NCBI RefSeq assembly: GCF_900105395.1 | Contig: NZ_LT629775.1 | Coordinates: forward strand, 4,610,001-4,674,000 | Length of the DNA stretch: 64,000 nucleotides | Direction of reading: 5' to 3' | Origin: Streptomyces sp. TLI_053 | GTDB taxonomy: Bacteria; Actinomycetota; Actinomycetes; Streptomycetales; Streptomycetaceae | In this document: positions 49,481 through 58,724 of the stretch, piece after piece | How positions within the stretch are numbered: the stretch's first letter is position 1 | How the letters are laid out: each line of letters opens with the position of its first letter | Notes under the pieces: generated by a model | What the model saw: only the letters and a program-made list of their open reading frames with translations | The model's database searches: none | What the model was told of the DNA's origin: nothing | Program-made: the position numbers and the translations under genes

Positions 49481-50944
49481 TTGGCCTGGCATCTGGCCCT
49501 CGACGTCGATCGCGGCTCCCGCGTCCCACTGGCCCTGCAAGTGCGTGACGCGGTACGCCGCCTGGTCGAGGACGGGACCCTCCGCGCCGGAACCCGATTA
49601 CCCTCCAGCCGTCAGCTCGCCACCGACCTGGCCGTCTCGCGCAGTGTGGTGGTGGAGGCGTACGAACAACTCACCGCCGAGGGCTACCTCGTGACCCGGC
49701 GCGGCTCGGGCACCTCGGTCGCCGAGGACGGCGGCGGACTGGCCCCGGTCTCCTCCGCGCTCACCGCCGCGGCCGCCACCTCCGCCTCCGCCCCGGCGGA
49801 CGGCGACGGCGGCGAGGCCGCCTGGGACCTGCGGACCGGCACCTCCAACCTGCTCGCCTTCCCGCGCCAGGAGTGGATCCGCTGCGTCACCGTCGCGCTG
49901 GGCGCCGCCGGCCACCGCGAGCTCAGCTACTCCCCGCCCGCCGGGGTCCCGCTCACCCGTCACATCCTGGCGGGCTACCTGGGCCGGGTCCGCGGGGTGC
50001 GCACCCGGTCCGAGGACCTCATGATCACCTCGGGCTTCGCCCAGGGACTCGCCCTGCTCTGCCGCGTGCTCGGCGACCGGGGCCACCGGACCCTGGCCGT
50101 GGAGGACCCGGGGCACCCCGGTGAACGGGAGTTCATCGCCAGCGCCCGGATCCGGCCGGTCGGCATCCCGGTCGACGCCGAGGGCATCCGCGTCGACCTG
50201 CTCGAGCGGTCCGGCGCCCGCGCCGTCCTGACCACCCCCGGCCACCAGTTCCCCACCGGTGCGTGCCTGAGCCGGGAGCGCCGGGAGCAGCTGATCGCCT
50301 GGGCCCGGGCGGTCGACGGCTACGTCATCGAGGACGACTACGACAACGCCTACCGCAGCCGTTCCGGCCAGCCGTCGGCCCTGCAGAGCCTGGCGCCGGA
50401 CCGGGTCGTCTACGCGGGAAGCGCGAGCAAGGTCCTCGCGCCCGCGCTGCGGCTGGGCTGGCTCGCCGCGCCGTCCGAGCTGATGGCCTCGCTGGAGCAC
50501 GTCCGCGCGGGCTGGGACATCGGCTGCTCGGGCCTGGAACAGCTCGCCTTCGCCCGCTTCATCGACACCGGCGGGCTCGACCGCCACCAGCGGCGCCTGC
50601 GCGCGGAGTTCGCCGCGCGCCGGGAGGTCGTCCGGCGGGAGGTCGCCCTCCACCTGCCCGGCACCCGGGTGCTCGGCGGGGACGGCGGGCTGCAGGCGTA
50701 CCTCGAACTCCCGCCCGCCGTGGACGAGGACGCCCTGATCCGCGCGGCCCGCGGCCGCTCGGTGCTGATCCGCGGCGGGCGCTTCCACACCCTCGCCGAC
50801 ACCGGCCGGCCACCGGCGCTGGTCCTCAGCTACGCCACCGTCGGGTGCGAGGGCCTGGCCCGCGGGATCACCGAACTCGGCTTCGCCTACCGGCGGTTGC
50901 TGCCGGGGGCGGAGACGGGGGAGACCGCGGGGGAGACGACGTGA
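49481..50944 (+). CDS. MocR/PdxR-type regulator, divergent from the biosynthetic cluster
   Basis: 487 residues. The start is set to TTG 49481 because AGGAGG lies 4 nt upstream and the winged helix follows; the frame is open back to GTG 49433 and ATG 49439, which lack an RBS. The GntR domain (VPLALQVRDAVRRLVEDGTLRAGTRLPSSRQLATDLAVSRSVVVEAYEQL) leads into an aminotransferase fold with ITSGFAQGL, EDDYDNAYR and the PLP Lys in AGSASKVLAPALRLGW. It probably controls the divergent eight-gene operon with PLP or an amino acid as ligand. A long perfect hairpin ends it. Confidence 0.9.
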   Translation: MAWHLALDVDRGSRVPLALQVRDAVRRLVEDGTLRAGTRLPSSRQLATDLAVSRSVVVEAYEQLTAEGYLVTRRGSGTSVAEDGGGLAPVSSALTAAAATSASAPADGDGGEAAWDLRTGTSNLLAFPRQEWIRCVTVALGAAGHRELSYSPPAGVPLTRHILAGYLGRVRGVRTRSEDLMITSGFAQGLALLCRVLGDRGHRTLAVEDPGHPGEREFIASARIRPVGIPVDAEGIRVDLLERSGARAVLTTPGHQFPTGACLSRERREQLIAWARAVDGYVIEDDYDNAYRSRSGQPSALQSLAPDRVVYAGSASKVLAPALRLGWLAAPSELMASLEHVRAGWDIGCSGLEQLAFARFIDTGGLDRHQRRLRAEFAARREVVRREVALHLPGTRVLGGDGGLQAYLELPPAVDEDALIRAARGRSVLIRGGRFHTLADTGRPPALVLSYATVGCEGLARGITELGFAYRRLLPGAETGETAGETT

Positions 50945-50986
50945 CCCCCGGTGCCCGGCCTGCGGGGGCAGGCCGGGCACCGGGGG
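50945..50986. terminator. Very strong bidirectional terminator hairpin
   Basis: A perfect 19-bp stem (50945-50963 with 50968-50986) and GGGG loop beginning right after the MocR stop and facing the convergent MMPL gene. Confidence 0.75.
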
Positions 50987-51006
50987 CGGACCGGGGGTCG
51001 TGAGCG

Positions 51007-53214
51007 TCAGGCGTTCAGCCGCTCGGGGGTGGCCTCCCGGTGCGGCGCCACCGCCTCCGCACCGTCCGACGCGTGGCGCGGAGTGGGCCGCAGCGGCCAC
51101 CAGATACCGCGGCCGAGCAGCGCGGCCATCGCCGGGACCAGGACCAGCGAGAGCACGAGCGCCGAGAGCAGGATGCCGAGCGTCATCGCGAAGGCGACCT
51201 GCTCGCTGCCCGGAGTGGTGGCGAGGGAGGCGAAGGACGCGGCCAGGACCAGGCCGGCCGTGGCGATGGCGGGGGTGGTGTGCCGGACGGCGCGGGCCAC
51301 GGCGCCGCGGACCGGACCGGGCCGCTCCATCTCCTCCCGGATCCGGTCGGTGATGAGGATGTTGTAGTCCGTGCCCAGCGCCACCACGAAGAGGAACAGC
51401 ACCAGCGGCAGGGTGAAGCTGACACCGGGCTTGTCCAGCCCGTGCTGGAACACCAGCGTCGCGGCGCCGAGGGTGGCGGCGAAGCCGAGCCCGACCGCGA
51501 GCATCAGCACCAGCGGGGCCAGCAGACTGCGCAGGAGCAGCAGCAGGATCAGGGCGATCAGGGCGGCCGCGACCGGGAAGACCACGGCCAGGTCGTGGTC
51601 CACGGCGACCGAGATGTCCGCGAAGATCGCCGCCGTGCCGCCCACATGGGCGCTCGTCCCGGCCGGGGTGTTCGCGGCGACGGCGTCCCGGACCGGGCCG
51701 GAGACCAGCTCGCGCGCCTTCGCGCTCTGCGGGTCGGCGGTCAGGTAGAGGTCGATCCGGGCGGCGCGGCCGTCCGGGCTCAGCACCGTGCCGCCGACCT
51801 GGCCGACCCCCTCGACCCCGCCGAGGGCGCGGGAGAGGCCGGCCAGCCTGCCCGGGTCCACGGCGCCCTTGTCGGCGGCGGTGACGTAGACACCGGTCGG
51901 GTCGGACACTCCGGCCGGCAGCGCGCGGGAGATCTCGGTCGCGGTGGCCGCGGCCGCGGTCTTCGAGCCGCCGCCCTGGCCGTAGTCCATCCGGATCCCG
52001 ACCGTCCCGGCGGCCAGGGCGCCGAGCAGCGCGAGGGAGGCGAACAGCATCGCGGCCGGCCGGCGGGCGACGAGCGCGCCGAAGCGGGCGGCGACACCCT
52101 CGCGCGGCTGCCGGCGCAGGCTCCTGGACGGCCAGAACATCCTGCGGCCGCAGGCGGCGAGCAGGGCCGGCATCAGGGTGAGGCTGCCCAGCAGCATCAC
52201 CAGGACGGCGACCGCGATGGCCGGGCCGAGCGAGCGGAACTGGCCGAAGCTGGCGACGCCCAGGGTGGCGAAGGCGGCCACGATGGTCAGCGCGGCGGAG
52301 GTGATCGCCGTGCCGACCCGGCCGGCCACCTCGGCCGCCGCCTCCCGGGCGGGCTGCTCGGGCCGGGCCCGCAGGTGCTCGCGGAACCGGAAGAGCAGGA
52401 ACAGCAGGTAGTCGATCCCGATGCCCAGCAGCACCACGGCGATCAGGCCCGGGGTGGTGGTGTCCAGCTTGAGTCCGGTCAGCGACGCGGCACCGGCCAC
52501 CGCCCCGCCGGCCACGCCGCTGATGAAGGCGACGGCCAGCAGCGGCAGCACCGCGGCCAGCACGCTGCGGAACACCAGCACGTTGATCAGCACGATCAGG
52601 CCCATCAGCAGGGCGCCGCCGACCGTGGCGGCGGTCCTGTTGGCATCGTCCGTGTCGGACGCCTCCGCCAGGCCGCCGGTGAAGCCGGTGCGCATCCCGG
52701 CCTCGGTGAACTGCGCGCGGGTGGCGTCCCGGAAGGCCCGGTAGACCTTGCGGACCCCGTCGTCCGCGGCGTTCCCGGTCAGTTCCGCGGTGAGCAGTTC
52801 GAAGGTCCGGTCGGGGGCGACCATCGCCGGCGCGACCCTGGGGGTCTGCGAGCGGTCGGGCACCAGGAAGGACGGCTCGTCCTTCTCCCGGGGCATCTCC
52901 ACCCGGCGCTGGGCCAGCTTCGCCGCCTCGCCCTCGATCCGCTTCTCGTCGGCGGGGGTGAGGGCCTTGCCGTCGGCCCGGGCGACCAGCACCGTCACCG
53001 TGGTGGCGTCCGGATCGATCCCGAAGTTCTTCTCGGCGATCCGCAGGGCCGCCGCCGAGTCGTAGCTCGCGGGCAGGAAGTCGCCGCTCTGCGACTGGGT
53101 GACGCGGGACATCAGCATCGGGGTCAGCAGTGTCAGCCCGATGCCCAGCACCGCCCAGAGGGCGATGACCTTCCACGCGTTCCTGGTCGAGAAACGGGTC
53201 AGTGCGCGGATCAC
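51007..53214 (-). CDS. MMPL/RND-superfamily transporter
   Basis: 735 residues, two repeats of six membrane helices. Helix 1 is followed by a large extracytoplasmic loop (LMSRVTQSQSGDFLPASYDSAAA...). The second helix bundle starts VLINVLVFRSVLAAVLPLL and includes GIGIDYLLFLLFRFREHL, with a repeat in GTDYNILITDRIREEM; these carry the G-x-D-Y proton-relay motif in each half. Start GTG 53214. MMPL proteins of actinomycetes export lipids or drugs. The neighbouring two-component genes, divergent by 260 bp, may control it. Confidence 0.93.
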   Translation of the reverse strand: MIRALTRFSTRNAWKVIALWAVLGIGLTLLTPMLMSRVTQSQSGDFLPASYDSAAALRIAEKNFGIDPDATTVTVLVARADGKALTPADEKRIEGEAAKLAQRRVEMPREKDEPSFLVPDRSQTPRVAPAMVAPDRTFELLTAELTGNAADDGVRKVYRAFRDATRAQFTEAGMRTGFTGGLAEASDTDDANRTAATVGGALLMGLIVLINVLVFRSVLAAVLPLLAVAFISGVAGGAVAGAASLTGLKLDTTTPGLIAVVLLGIGIDYLLFLLFRFREHLRARPEQPAREAAAEVAGRVGTAITSAALTIVAAFATLGVASFGQFRSLGPAIAVAVLVMLLGSLTLMPALLAACGRRMFWPSRSLRRQPREGVAARFGALVARRPAAMLFASLALLGALAAGTVGIRMDYGQGGGSKTAAAATATEISRALPAGVSDPTGVYVTAADKGAVDPGRLAGLSRALGGVEGVGQVGGTVLSPDGRAARIDLYLTADPQSAKARELVSGPVRDAVAANTPAGTSAHVGGTAAIFADISVAVDHDLAVVFPVAAALIALILLLLLRSLLAPLVLMLAVGLGFAATLGAATLVFQHGLDKPGVSFTLPLVLFLFVVALGTDYNILITDRIREEMERPGPVRGAVARAVRHTTPAIATAGLVLAASFASLATTPGSEQVAFAMTLGILLSALVLSLVLVPAMAALLGRGIWWPLRPTPRHASDGAEAVAPHREATPERLNA

Positions 53215-53474
53215 GCTGCCCTCCGGTGGCTGGACGCGAACGTCGGCTTCGGCACCGGGGGTTCCCGGCCTGTTCCCAGAACATCAGGCCGAGCGGCGCC
53301 GGACGTCGGGGCGACGGACGATCCGCGCCGGGGGTCCTGCTCCCCCGGCCGGCCCGGACCCGGGACCACGGTCCTGGGCCCGGCCTCCGGCTCTCGGCCC
53401 CGGGGACCACGACCGGCCCGCCGGGCCGGTGCCAGAATGGGGGCGTCATCGCTGATCAGCCCGGGAGGACCGAG

Positions 53475-54743
53475 ATGGACGGGCGTCAGCGCCCCGCAGC
53501 GGCCGCGGCCGACCCCGACGGCGGGCCCGGCCCCGGGGACCCGTCCGGCTCCCCGCTGCTGGCCCGCTTCGCGGACGGCACCCCGTGGAGCCACACCGAC
53601 GCGATGGTCGCCGTCGGCGCCGGCCTGCTCGACCTGGTGGCCTACCTGCTCTTCAGCCAGGTCAACAGCTCCGTCGGCATCAGCGTGCCGGGCTTCCTCG
53701 TCCTCCTGCTGTCGGGCCTGCCGCTGCTCGCCCGCCGTCGGTACCCCGCCCAGGCGCTCGCCGCCGTCCTGGTCATGGAGACCCTGGTCAACGTGCTGGC
53801 GCCGATGGGCTCCCGCTTCGGCGCCGTCATCACGGTGGCCGTGTACACCGTCGCCCGGCACTGCAGCGGCCGCGTCACGGCCGTCGCGGGCGTGGTGACG
53901 GCCGTGACGACGATGCTGAGCCAGGGCCACTTCGGCGTCCCTTCCGGGGAGCAGTTCATCGCCGCCACCGCCTCCACCGCGCTGGTGACCGCCGGCGGCC
54001 TCGCGATCTCGCGCTGGCAGCGCGAGGTCGCGGCCAACCGGCAACTGCTGGCCGACCGCGCGGTGGCCGAGGAACGCCGCCGCATCGCCCGCGAGCTGCA
54101 CGACATCGTGGCGCACCACATCACCACCATGCAGCTGATGGCGGGCGGCGCCCGGGCCAATCTGAACAACCCCGACGTGGTCCGGGACGCCCTGGTCACC
54201 CTGGAGTCCTCCGGCCGGCTGGCCCTGCGCGAGATGCGCCAACTGCTGAACGTCCTGCGGGCCGGCGACGAGCCCGACGCCGCCCCGCCCTCGCCCCAGC
54301 CCGGGGCGGAGGACCTCGACCGGCTGGTCGAGGAGTCCCGCCGGGCCGGGCTGCCGACCGACCTGGTCGTCGACGGACCCGCCCAGCCGCTGCCGCCGAC
54401 GGTCGGCCTGACGGTGTTCCGGATCGTCCAGGAGGGCCTCACCAACGCCCGCAAATACGCCGGACCGGCCCGCGCGACCGTCCGGCTCGGCTACCGCCCG
54501 GACGGGATCACCGTCGAGGTGCGGGACGACGGCACGGGCCCCGCGTCGCCGGACGCCGGTCCGGCCGCCGGTGAGCGGGGCGGGTACGGCCTGATCGGCA
54601 TGCGCGAACGGGTCGCCCTGCACGGCGGCACCCTGGAGACCGGTCCCCGGCCGGAGGGCGGCTTCGCCGTCCTGGCCGAACTGCCACTGGCCGCCGACGA
54701 GACCGCCGAGGCGGCCGTCCAGCACGGGAAGGTGCCCCGATGA
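53475..54743 (+). CDS. NarL-type sensor histidine kinase
   Basis: 422 residues from ATG 53475 with GGGAGG 6 nt upstream. Five membrane helices span about residues 40-165, then the HisKA_3 helix with His209 (ARELHDIVAHHITTMQLMAGG), the N box NARKYA, and DDGTGPAS plus GYGLIGMRERV of the ATPase lid. It overlaps the response regulator by 4 nt (ATGA). It is divergent from the MMPL transporter, a layout often used for signal-dependent export. Confidence 0.93.
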   Translation: MDGRQRPAAAAADPDGGPGPGDPSGSPLLARFADGTPWSHTDAMVAVGAGLLDLVAYLLFSQVNSSVGISVPGFLVLLLSGLPLLARRRYPAQALAAVLVMETLVNVLAPMGSRFGAVITVAVYTVARHCSGRVTAVAGVVTAVTTMLSQGHFGVPSGEQFIAATASTALVTAGGLAISRWQREVAANRQLLADRAVAEERRRIARELHDIVAHHITTMQLMAGGARANLNNPDVVRDALVTLESSGRLALREMRQLLNVLRAGDEPDAAPPSPQPGAEDLDRLVEESRRAGLPTDLVVDGPAQPLPPTVGLTVFRIVQEGLTNARKYAGPARATVRLGYRPDGITVEVRDDGTGPASPDAGPAAGERGGYGLIGMRERVALHGGTLETGPRPEGGFAVLAELPLAADETAEAAVQHGKVPR

Positions 54744-55450
54744 CCACCACGACGCCCCCGATCCGGGTCCTCCTCGTGGACGACCAGCCGCTGGTGCGGC
54801 GCGGTCTGTCGCTGATCCTGTCGCCCGACCCGACCGTCGAGGTCGTGGGCGAGGCCGAGGACGGCGAACAGGCCGTCGCCCTCGCCCGGCGACTGCGCCC
54901 CGACGTCGTGGTGATGGACATCCGGATGCCCGTCCTGGACGGCGTCGGCGCCACCGAGGAGCTGTCCCGCACCCTGCCCGAGTGCAAGGTCCTGGCGCTC
55001 AGCACCTTCGACATGGACGAGTACGTGGTGGCCGCGCTGCGCGCCGGCGCCCACGGCTTCCTGCCCAAGGACGTCTCGCCGGAGGACCTCGGCGCCGCGA
55101 TCCGCACCGTGCACGCCGGTGAGGCGGTGGTCGCGCCGCGCCTGCTCTCCCGGCTGATCTCCACCTACGTCCGGGCGCCCGCCGACGTCCCGCCGCCGCC
55201 CGCCGCCGCCGTGACGGGCGAGCTCACACCGCGCGAGGTGGAGGTCTGGCGACTGATGGCCACCGGCCTCGACAACACCGCGATCGCCCGGTCCATGGAC
55301 ATCAGCCACTCCACGGTGAAGAACCACATCACCAGCATCTTCGGCAAGCTGGACGTCCGGGACCGCGCCCAGGCGGTCATCGCCGCCTACGAGTCCGGCC
55401 TGATCACCGCCCGCGCGGGCACCGGCGACCAGGCCGGGGCGCAGGACTAG
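54740..55450 (+). CDS. NarL/LuxR-family response regulator
   Basis: 236 residues. The receiver domain has Asp60 (VVMDIRMPVLDG), an N-terminal DDQ pair and Lys in FLPKDVSPE. The C-terminal LuxR helix-turn-helix is LTPREVEVWRLMATGLDNTAIARSMDISHSTVKNHITSIFGKL. It is paired with the kinase upstream. Its stop overlaps the convergent decarboxylase stop by 4 nt. Confidence 0.93.
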   Translation: MTTTTPPIRVLLVDDQPLVRRGLSLILSPDPTVEVVGEAEDGEQAVALARRLRPDVVVMDIRMPVLDGVGATEELSRTLPECKVLALSTFDMDEYVVAALRAGAHGFLPKDVSPEDLGAAIRTVHAGEAVVAPRLLSRLISTYVRAPADVPPPPAAAVTGELTPREVEVWRLMATGLDNTAIARSMDISHSTVKNHITSIFGKLDVRDRAQAVIAAYESGLITARAGTGDQAGAQD

Positions 55451-57078
55451 GGGTTGCCGACGGCCCGGGCGGTGCCGAGGACCACCGGGTCCCGGGCGAG
55501 GTCGGCCAGCAGGGCGTCCAGCTTGGAGCGGTCGACCGAGGGCATCAGGAAGACATGCACGTAGCCGCGCAGGCCGGCCGGGTCGCCGGGGGTGGTCAGG
55601 ACGTTCTCGGAGGAGAGCGACCACTTGGCCACCAGCGCGGGGCTGGGCTTGCGGAAGCGCACGGTGATCGCGCCGGGGGTGCGGGCGGGCCAGAGCTCGG
55701 CGCCGGTCTCCCGCTCCAGGTCGCGGAGCCCGCGTTCCAGGTACTCGGCCAGCTCCTGGGAGCGGCGGATCCGGTCGACCTGGTCGCGGTAGGAGAGGCG
55801 GGACAGGTGGTCCCACAGCACCAGCGGCGAGAACCCGTTGCGGGAGCCGGCGAAAGTGCTGTCCGGGGCCCCGATGTACTCGGGCTGGGTCGGCGGTTCG
55901 AGCTGGTACTTGGTCTTCGTCATGAAGACGCCGCAGGGCCACGGCACACCGGCCCACTTGTGCCCGCTCATCGCGATCGACGCGACCATGTCGACCTCCC
56001 GGGTCTCCCCTGATTCCCGAGCGTCCCGGGTCGGCAGGGTGAGGCCGAAGTCGAACTCCGGCAGCTCGGTCTCCGGCGTCCAGCCGAACGCCGGGTCCGC
56101 CGCGGCCATCCGCAGGAACGGCGCGTAGCCGGCGCCGAGCGCGCCGTCCACGTGGATCCAGAAGCCCCGGCGGGCGTCGTCCCCGGCACCGGGCAGCAGT
56201 CCGTGCCGCTCGAAGACCGGCAGCAGCAGCTCGCACGCGCCCCGGACGTCGTCGTGGGCGCCCTTGAAGGTGCTGCCGAGGTTGAAGTTGACGAAAATCG
56301 GGTGCCCCTTCGCCGCGAAGAACTCCACCAGGACGGCGAGCGCCTCGGCGTCGACGGCCCCGGATCCGTCCCAGGAGCGGCCGGACGGGCCGGGCATCGA
56401 GGGCACCTCGGCGGGCCAGTCCCCGCCGAGCGGGCACTCACCGGGGTAGTCCGCCGCACCCACGGCGGCGAAGGTGTCGACGCCGAGCACCCGGACGGCC
56501 TTGGCGAAGGAGTAGTGGGTGTCCTCGGAGTAGAAGGCCACCGGCCGGGGTGCGCCGGGCCTGGTCAGGTAGTCGCGCGCGTTCCAGAGCGCGTACATGT
56601 TGCCCTCGGTCGAACCCATGGAGAGCATGTAGCCCCAGTAGGACTCGGGGTCGGCCGGGTCGTACGACGGCCCGGCGTGCCAGAGCCGCGCGTAGTAGTC
56701 GAGCACCGCGCGCTCGACGACCTTGGTGTTGGGCTTGTAGCCGCCGCTCTGGAACGGGTCGCCGAGGTTGTTGATGTTGCTGAGCATGAAGCGGGCGAGG
56801 TCGAGCGCGCTGCCCGCGAGCTCCTGGGTGGCCTGGTAGCCGACCAGGTGCCGGCGCTTGCGGGTGAGGTAGCCGTCCATCCGGTCGAGCGCGCGCAGCC
56901 GCTCGCCGTCGGTGAGCCCCTCGGCGGGTATCGCGAAGTCCCCGCGCTCCGGCTCCGCGTCGAGGTCGGCGGTGTCCATCGGGGCGGTGTCCACCGGGGC
57001 GTCCGCCGGGGCGGGCGCGGCGGCGAGGGCCCGGGCCCGGAGCGGCAGACCGGGGGCGGGAACGGTGGTGGGGCTCAT
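55447..57078 (-). CDS. Group II PLP-dependent amino acid decarboxylase
   Basis: 543 residues. About 60 N-terminal Ala/Pro/Asp residues precede a fold type I decarboxylase: LGDPFQSGGYKPNTK, MSMGSTEGNMYALWNARDYL, EDTHYSFAKAVRVLG, HVDGALGAGYAPFL and the PLP lysine Lys374 in MSGHKWAGVPWPCG. This matches histidine/aspartate/valine-type decarboxylases of streptomycetes; VlmD-like valine decarboxylase is one candidate. The product would be an amine. It is divergent from an Lrp-type regulator 158 bp away, which fits amino-acid-dependent control. Substrate cannot be read from the sequence. Confidence 0.88.
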   Translation of the reverse strand: MSPTTVPAPGLPLRARALAAAPAPADAPVDTAPMDTADLDAEPERGDFAIPAEGLTDGERLRALDRMDGYLTRKRRHLVGYQATQELAGSALDLARFMLSNINNLGDPFQSGGYKPNTKVVERAVLDYYARLWHAGPSYDPADPESYWGYMLSMGSTEGNMYALWNARDYLTRPGAPRPVAFYSEDTHYSFAKAVRVLGVDTFAAVGAADYPGECPLGGDWPAEVPSMPGPSGRSWDGSGAVDAEALAVLVEFFAAKGHPIFVNFNLGSTFKGAHDDVRGACELLLPVFERHGLLPGAGDDARRGFWIHVDGALGAGYAPFLRMAAADPAFGWTPETELPEFDFGLTLPTRDARESGETREVDMVASIAMSGHKWAGVPWPCGVFMTKTKYQLEPPTQPEYIGAPDSTFAGSRNGFSPLVLWDHLSRLSYRDQVDRIRRSQELAEYLERGLRDLERETGAELWPARTPGAITVRFRKPSPALVAKWSLSSENVLTTPGDPAGLRGYVHVFLMPSVDRSKLDALLADLARDPVVLGTARAVGNP

Positions 57079-57236
57079 GGGCGCGGCACTCCGGGTTCGC
57101 TGGGCGGGGTCGGCCGGAGCCGCTCACCCGCCAGAATGGAACTTCTCCGCATCATGGCGAAAGTCTTCCGAACAAGATTCGGAATCGATCACTTCTGCCT
57201 TGCCAATCTGCGGCCGGGTCGGCGACTCTGGGCGAC

Positions 57237-57725
57237 GTGCCGAATTTTCCGCAGGCCCACCGGGCGCCCGTCGACGACATCGACCGCGCGATCCTGCGCG
57301 TCCTCGCCGAGAACGCCCGCACGCCGAACAACGCGCTCGCCGAGGCCGTGGGCATCGCCCCCTCGACCTGTCTGGCACGGGTGCGCGCCCTGCGCGAACG
57401 CGGCATCGTCCGCGCCTTCCGGACCGAGATCGACCCGGCGGCGATCGGGCTGCCGCTGCAGGCGATGATCTCGGTCCGGCTTCGGGCGCACACCCGCGAG
57501 CAGAACGAGAGCTTCCGCGGCACCGCGCCCGACCTGCCCGGCGTCCTGGCGGTGTTCCACATGGCCGGGTCCGACGACTACCTGCTGCACGTGGGCGTGG
57601 CCGGGCCGGAGGAGCTGCGCGACTTCGTCGTGGACCACCTCACCACCCACCCGGCGGTGGCGCAGACCCGGACCAATCTGATCTTCGAGCAGATACCCGG
57701 CCGGCGGTACCTCACGAACGACTGA
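57237..57725 (+). CDS. Lrp/AsnC-family regulator
   Basis: 162 residues from GTG 57237. The N-terminal winged helix is DDIDRAILRVLAENARTPNNALAEAVGIAPSTCLARVRALRERG, followed by the RAM ligand-binding domain with GSDDYLLHVGVAGPEELRDFVVDHL. Standard single-module length. It is divergent from the PLP decarboxylase and probably controls it in response to the amino acid substrate. The spacer is unusually AT-rich near 57150-57190. Confidence 0.92.
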   Translation: MPNFPQAHRAPVDDIDRAILRVLAENARTPNNALAEAVGIAPSTCLARVRALRERGIVRAFRTEIDPAAIGLPLQAMISVRLRAHTREQNESFRGTAPDLPGVLAVFHMAGSDDYLLHVGVAGPEELRDFVVDHLTTHPAVAQTRTNLIFEQIPGRRYLTND

Positions 57726-57746
57726 CGCCCCCGGCCGGGACCCGCC

Positions 57747-58553
57747 TCACCGCCCGTCGGTGTGCAGGGCCTGGACCGCGGCGTACCCGGGGGTGCCGGC
57801 GGGGGCCGCCGGAGCGCCGTCGCGGACGGCGAGGGCGGTCGAGACGGCGGCCCCGAGCGCGGCCCGGTAGAGCAGCGAGCCGAGGCTGACCCGGGCGACC
57901 CCGAGGGCCGCGAGTTCGGCCAGGGTGGGGCCGGTCGGGGAGTAGAGGATGTTCAGCGGGGCGGTGACGGTGCCGCGGATCCGCGCGACGGCGGCCGGGT
58001 CGGTCAGCCCGGGGACGAACAGGCCGTCCGCGCCCGCCCGTTCGTAGGCGGCGAGCCGACGGTCGGTCTCCTCGGCGGGATCCGGCACGCCGAGCCAGTG
58101 GGTGTCGGTGCGGGCGTTGACGAACAGCCGCGGCACGGCGGCCTTGATCGCGGCGATCTTGGCGGTGTGCACGGCCGCGGGGGCCAGCGTGCCCTCCGGC
58201 CGGCCGTCCTCGAGGTTGATGCCGGCCACCCCCGCCTCCGCCAGCTCGACGGCCAGATCGGCGACTTCGGACGGGTCGTCGCTGAACCCGTGCTCCACGT
58301 CGACCGAGAGCAGGTAGCGTCCGGACCGGCCGAGGCGCCGGGCCAGCCGGAGCGTCTCGGCCCGGGTGGCGGCGGCACCGTCGGGCAGCCCGGCCGCCGC
58401 CGCGACACCGAGACTGGTGGTGCCGATCGCGGCGAAGCCCTGCTCCGCGAGGACGGCGGCGGAGGCGTGGTCCCAGGCGTTGGGGAGCAGCAGCGGCTCA
58501 CCCGGGCGACGGTGGAGGGCGGCGAACGGGGTGTCCAGCGGGGCGGTGCTCAT
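57747..58553 (-). CDS. Isocitrate lyase/PEP mutase-superfamily enzyme
   Basis: 268 residues from ATG 58553. The TIM-barrel motifs are LPNAWDHASAAVLAEQGFAAIGTTSLGVAAAAGLPDG, LLSVDVEHGFSDDPSEV (metal-binding Asp/Glu), GINLEDGRPEG and FVNARTDTHWLG. It belongs to the group of oxaloacetate decarboxylases, carboxyphosphonoenolpyruvate mutases and 2-methylisocitrate lyase-like proteins. The KKCGH loop of true isocitrate lyases is absent. It is divergent from the ArsR-like regulator at 58725, which may control it. Confidence 0.87.
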   Translation of the reverse strand: MSTAPLDTPFAALHRRPGEPLLLPNAWDHASAAVLAEQGFAAIGTTSLGVAAAAGLPDGAAATRAETLRLARRLGRSGRYLLSVDVEHGFSDDPSEVADLAVELAEAGVAGINLEDGRPEGTLAPAAVHTAKIAAIKAAVPRLFVNARTDTHWLGVPDPAEETDRRLAAYERAGADGLFVPGLTDPAAVARIRGTVTAPLNILYSPTGPTLAELAALGVARVSLGSLLYRAALGAAVSTALAVRDGAPAAPAGTPGYAAVQALHTDGR

Positions 58554-58575
58554 CGGACGGTCCTCTCGTACGAAC

Positions 58576-58631
58576 GGGGACCGGCTCGGGTCGCCAGCCA
58601 CTCGGGGACCGGCTCGGGTCGCCGGCCGCTC
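58576..58631. repeat. 28-bp tandem duplication upstream of the PEP-mutase-family gene
   Basis: Two near-identical 28-bp units starting GGGGACCGGCTCGGGTCGCC, differing at two positions, occupy the divergent promoter region and could duplicate a regulator site. Confidence 0.6.
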
Positions 58632-58724
58632 GGGGCGACGGAAGCGGTGGCCCCGGCCCTGCCCCCACGGTAGGACCGGGACGTTTCGGCACCCGCCGAA
58701 CCGTCCCGGGGGCACCATGGACCC

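Noticed and set aside
49598..53449. 1283-residue minus-strand open frame
   Set aside because: It is antisense to the MocR gene and reads through the MMPL gene in a wrong frame. Composition is Arg/Gly/Pro/Ala with no domain; a typical high-GC shadow.
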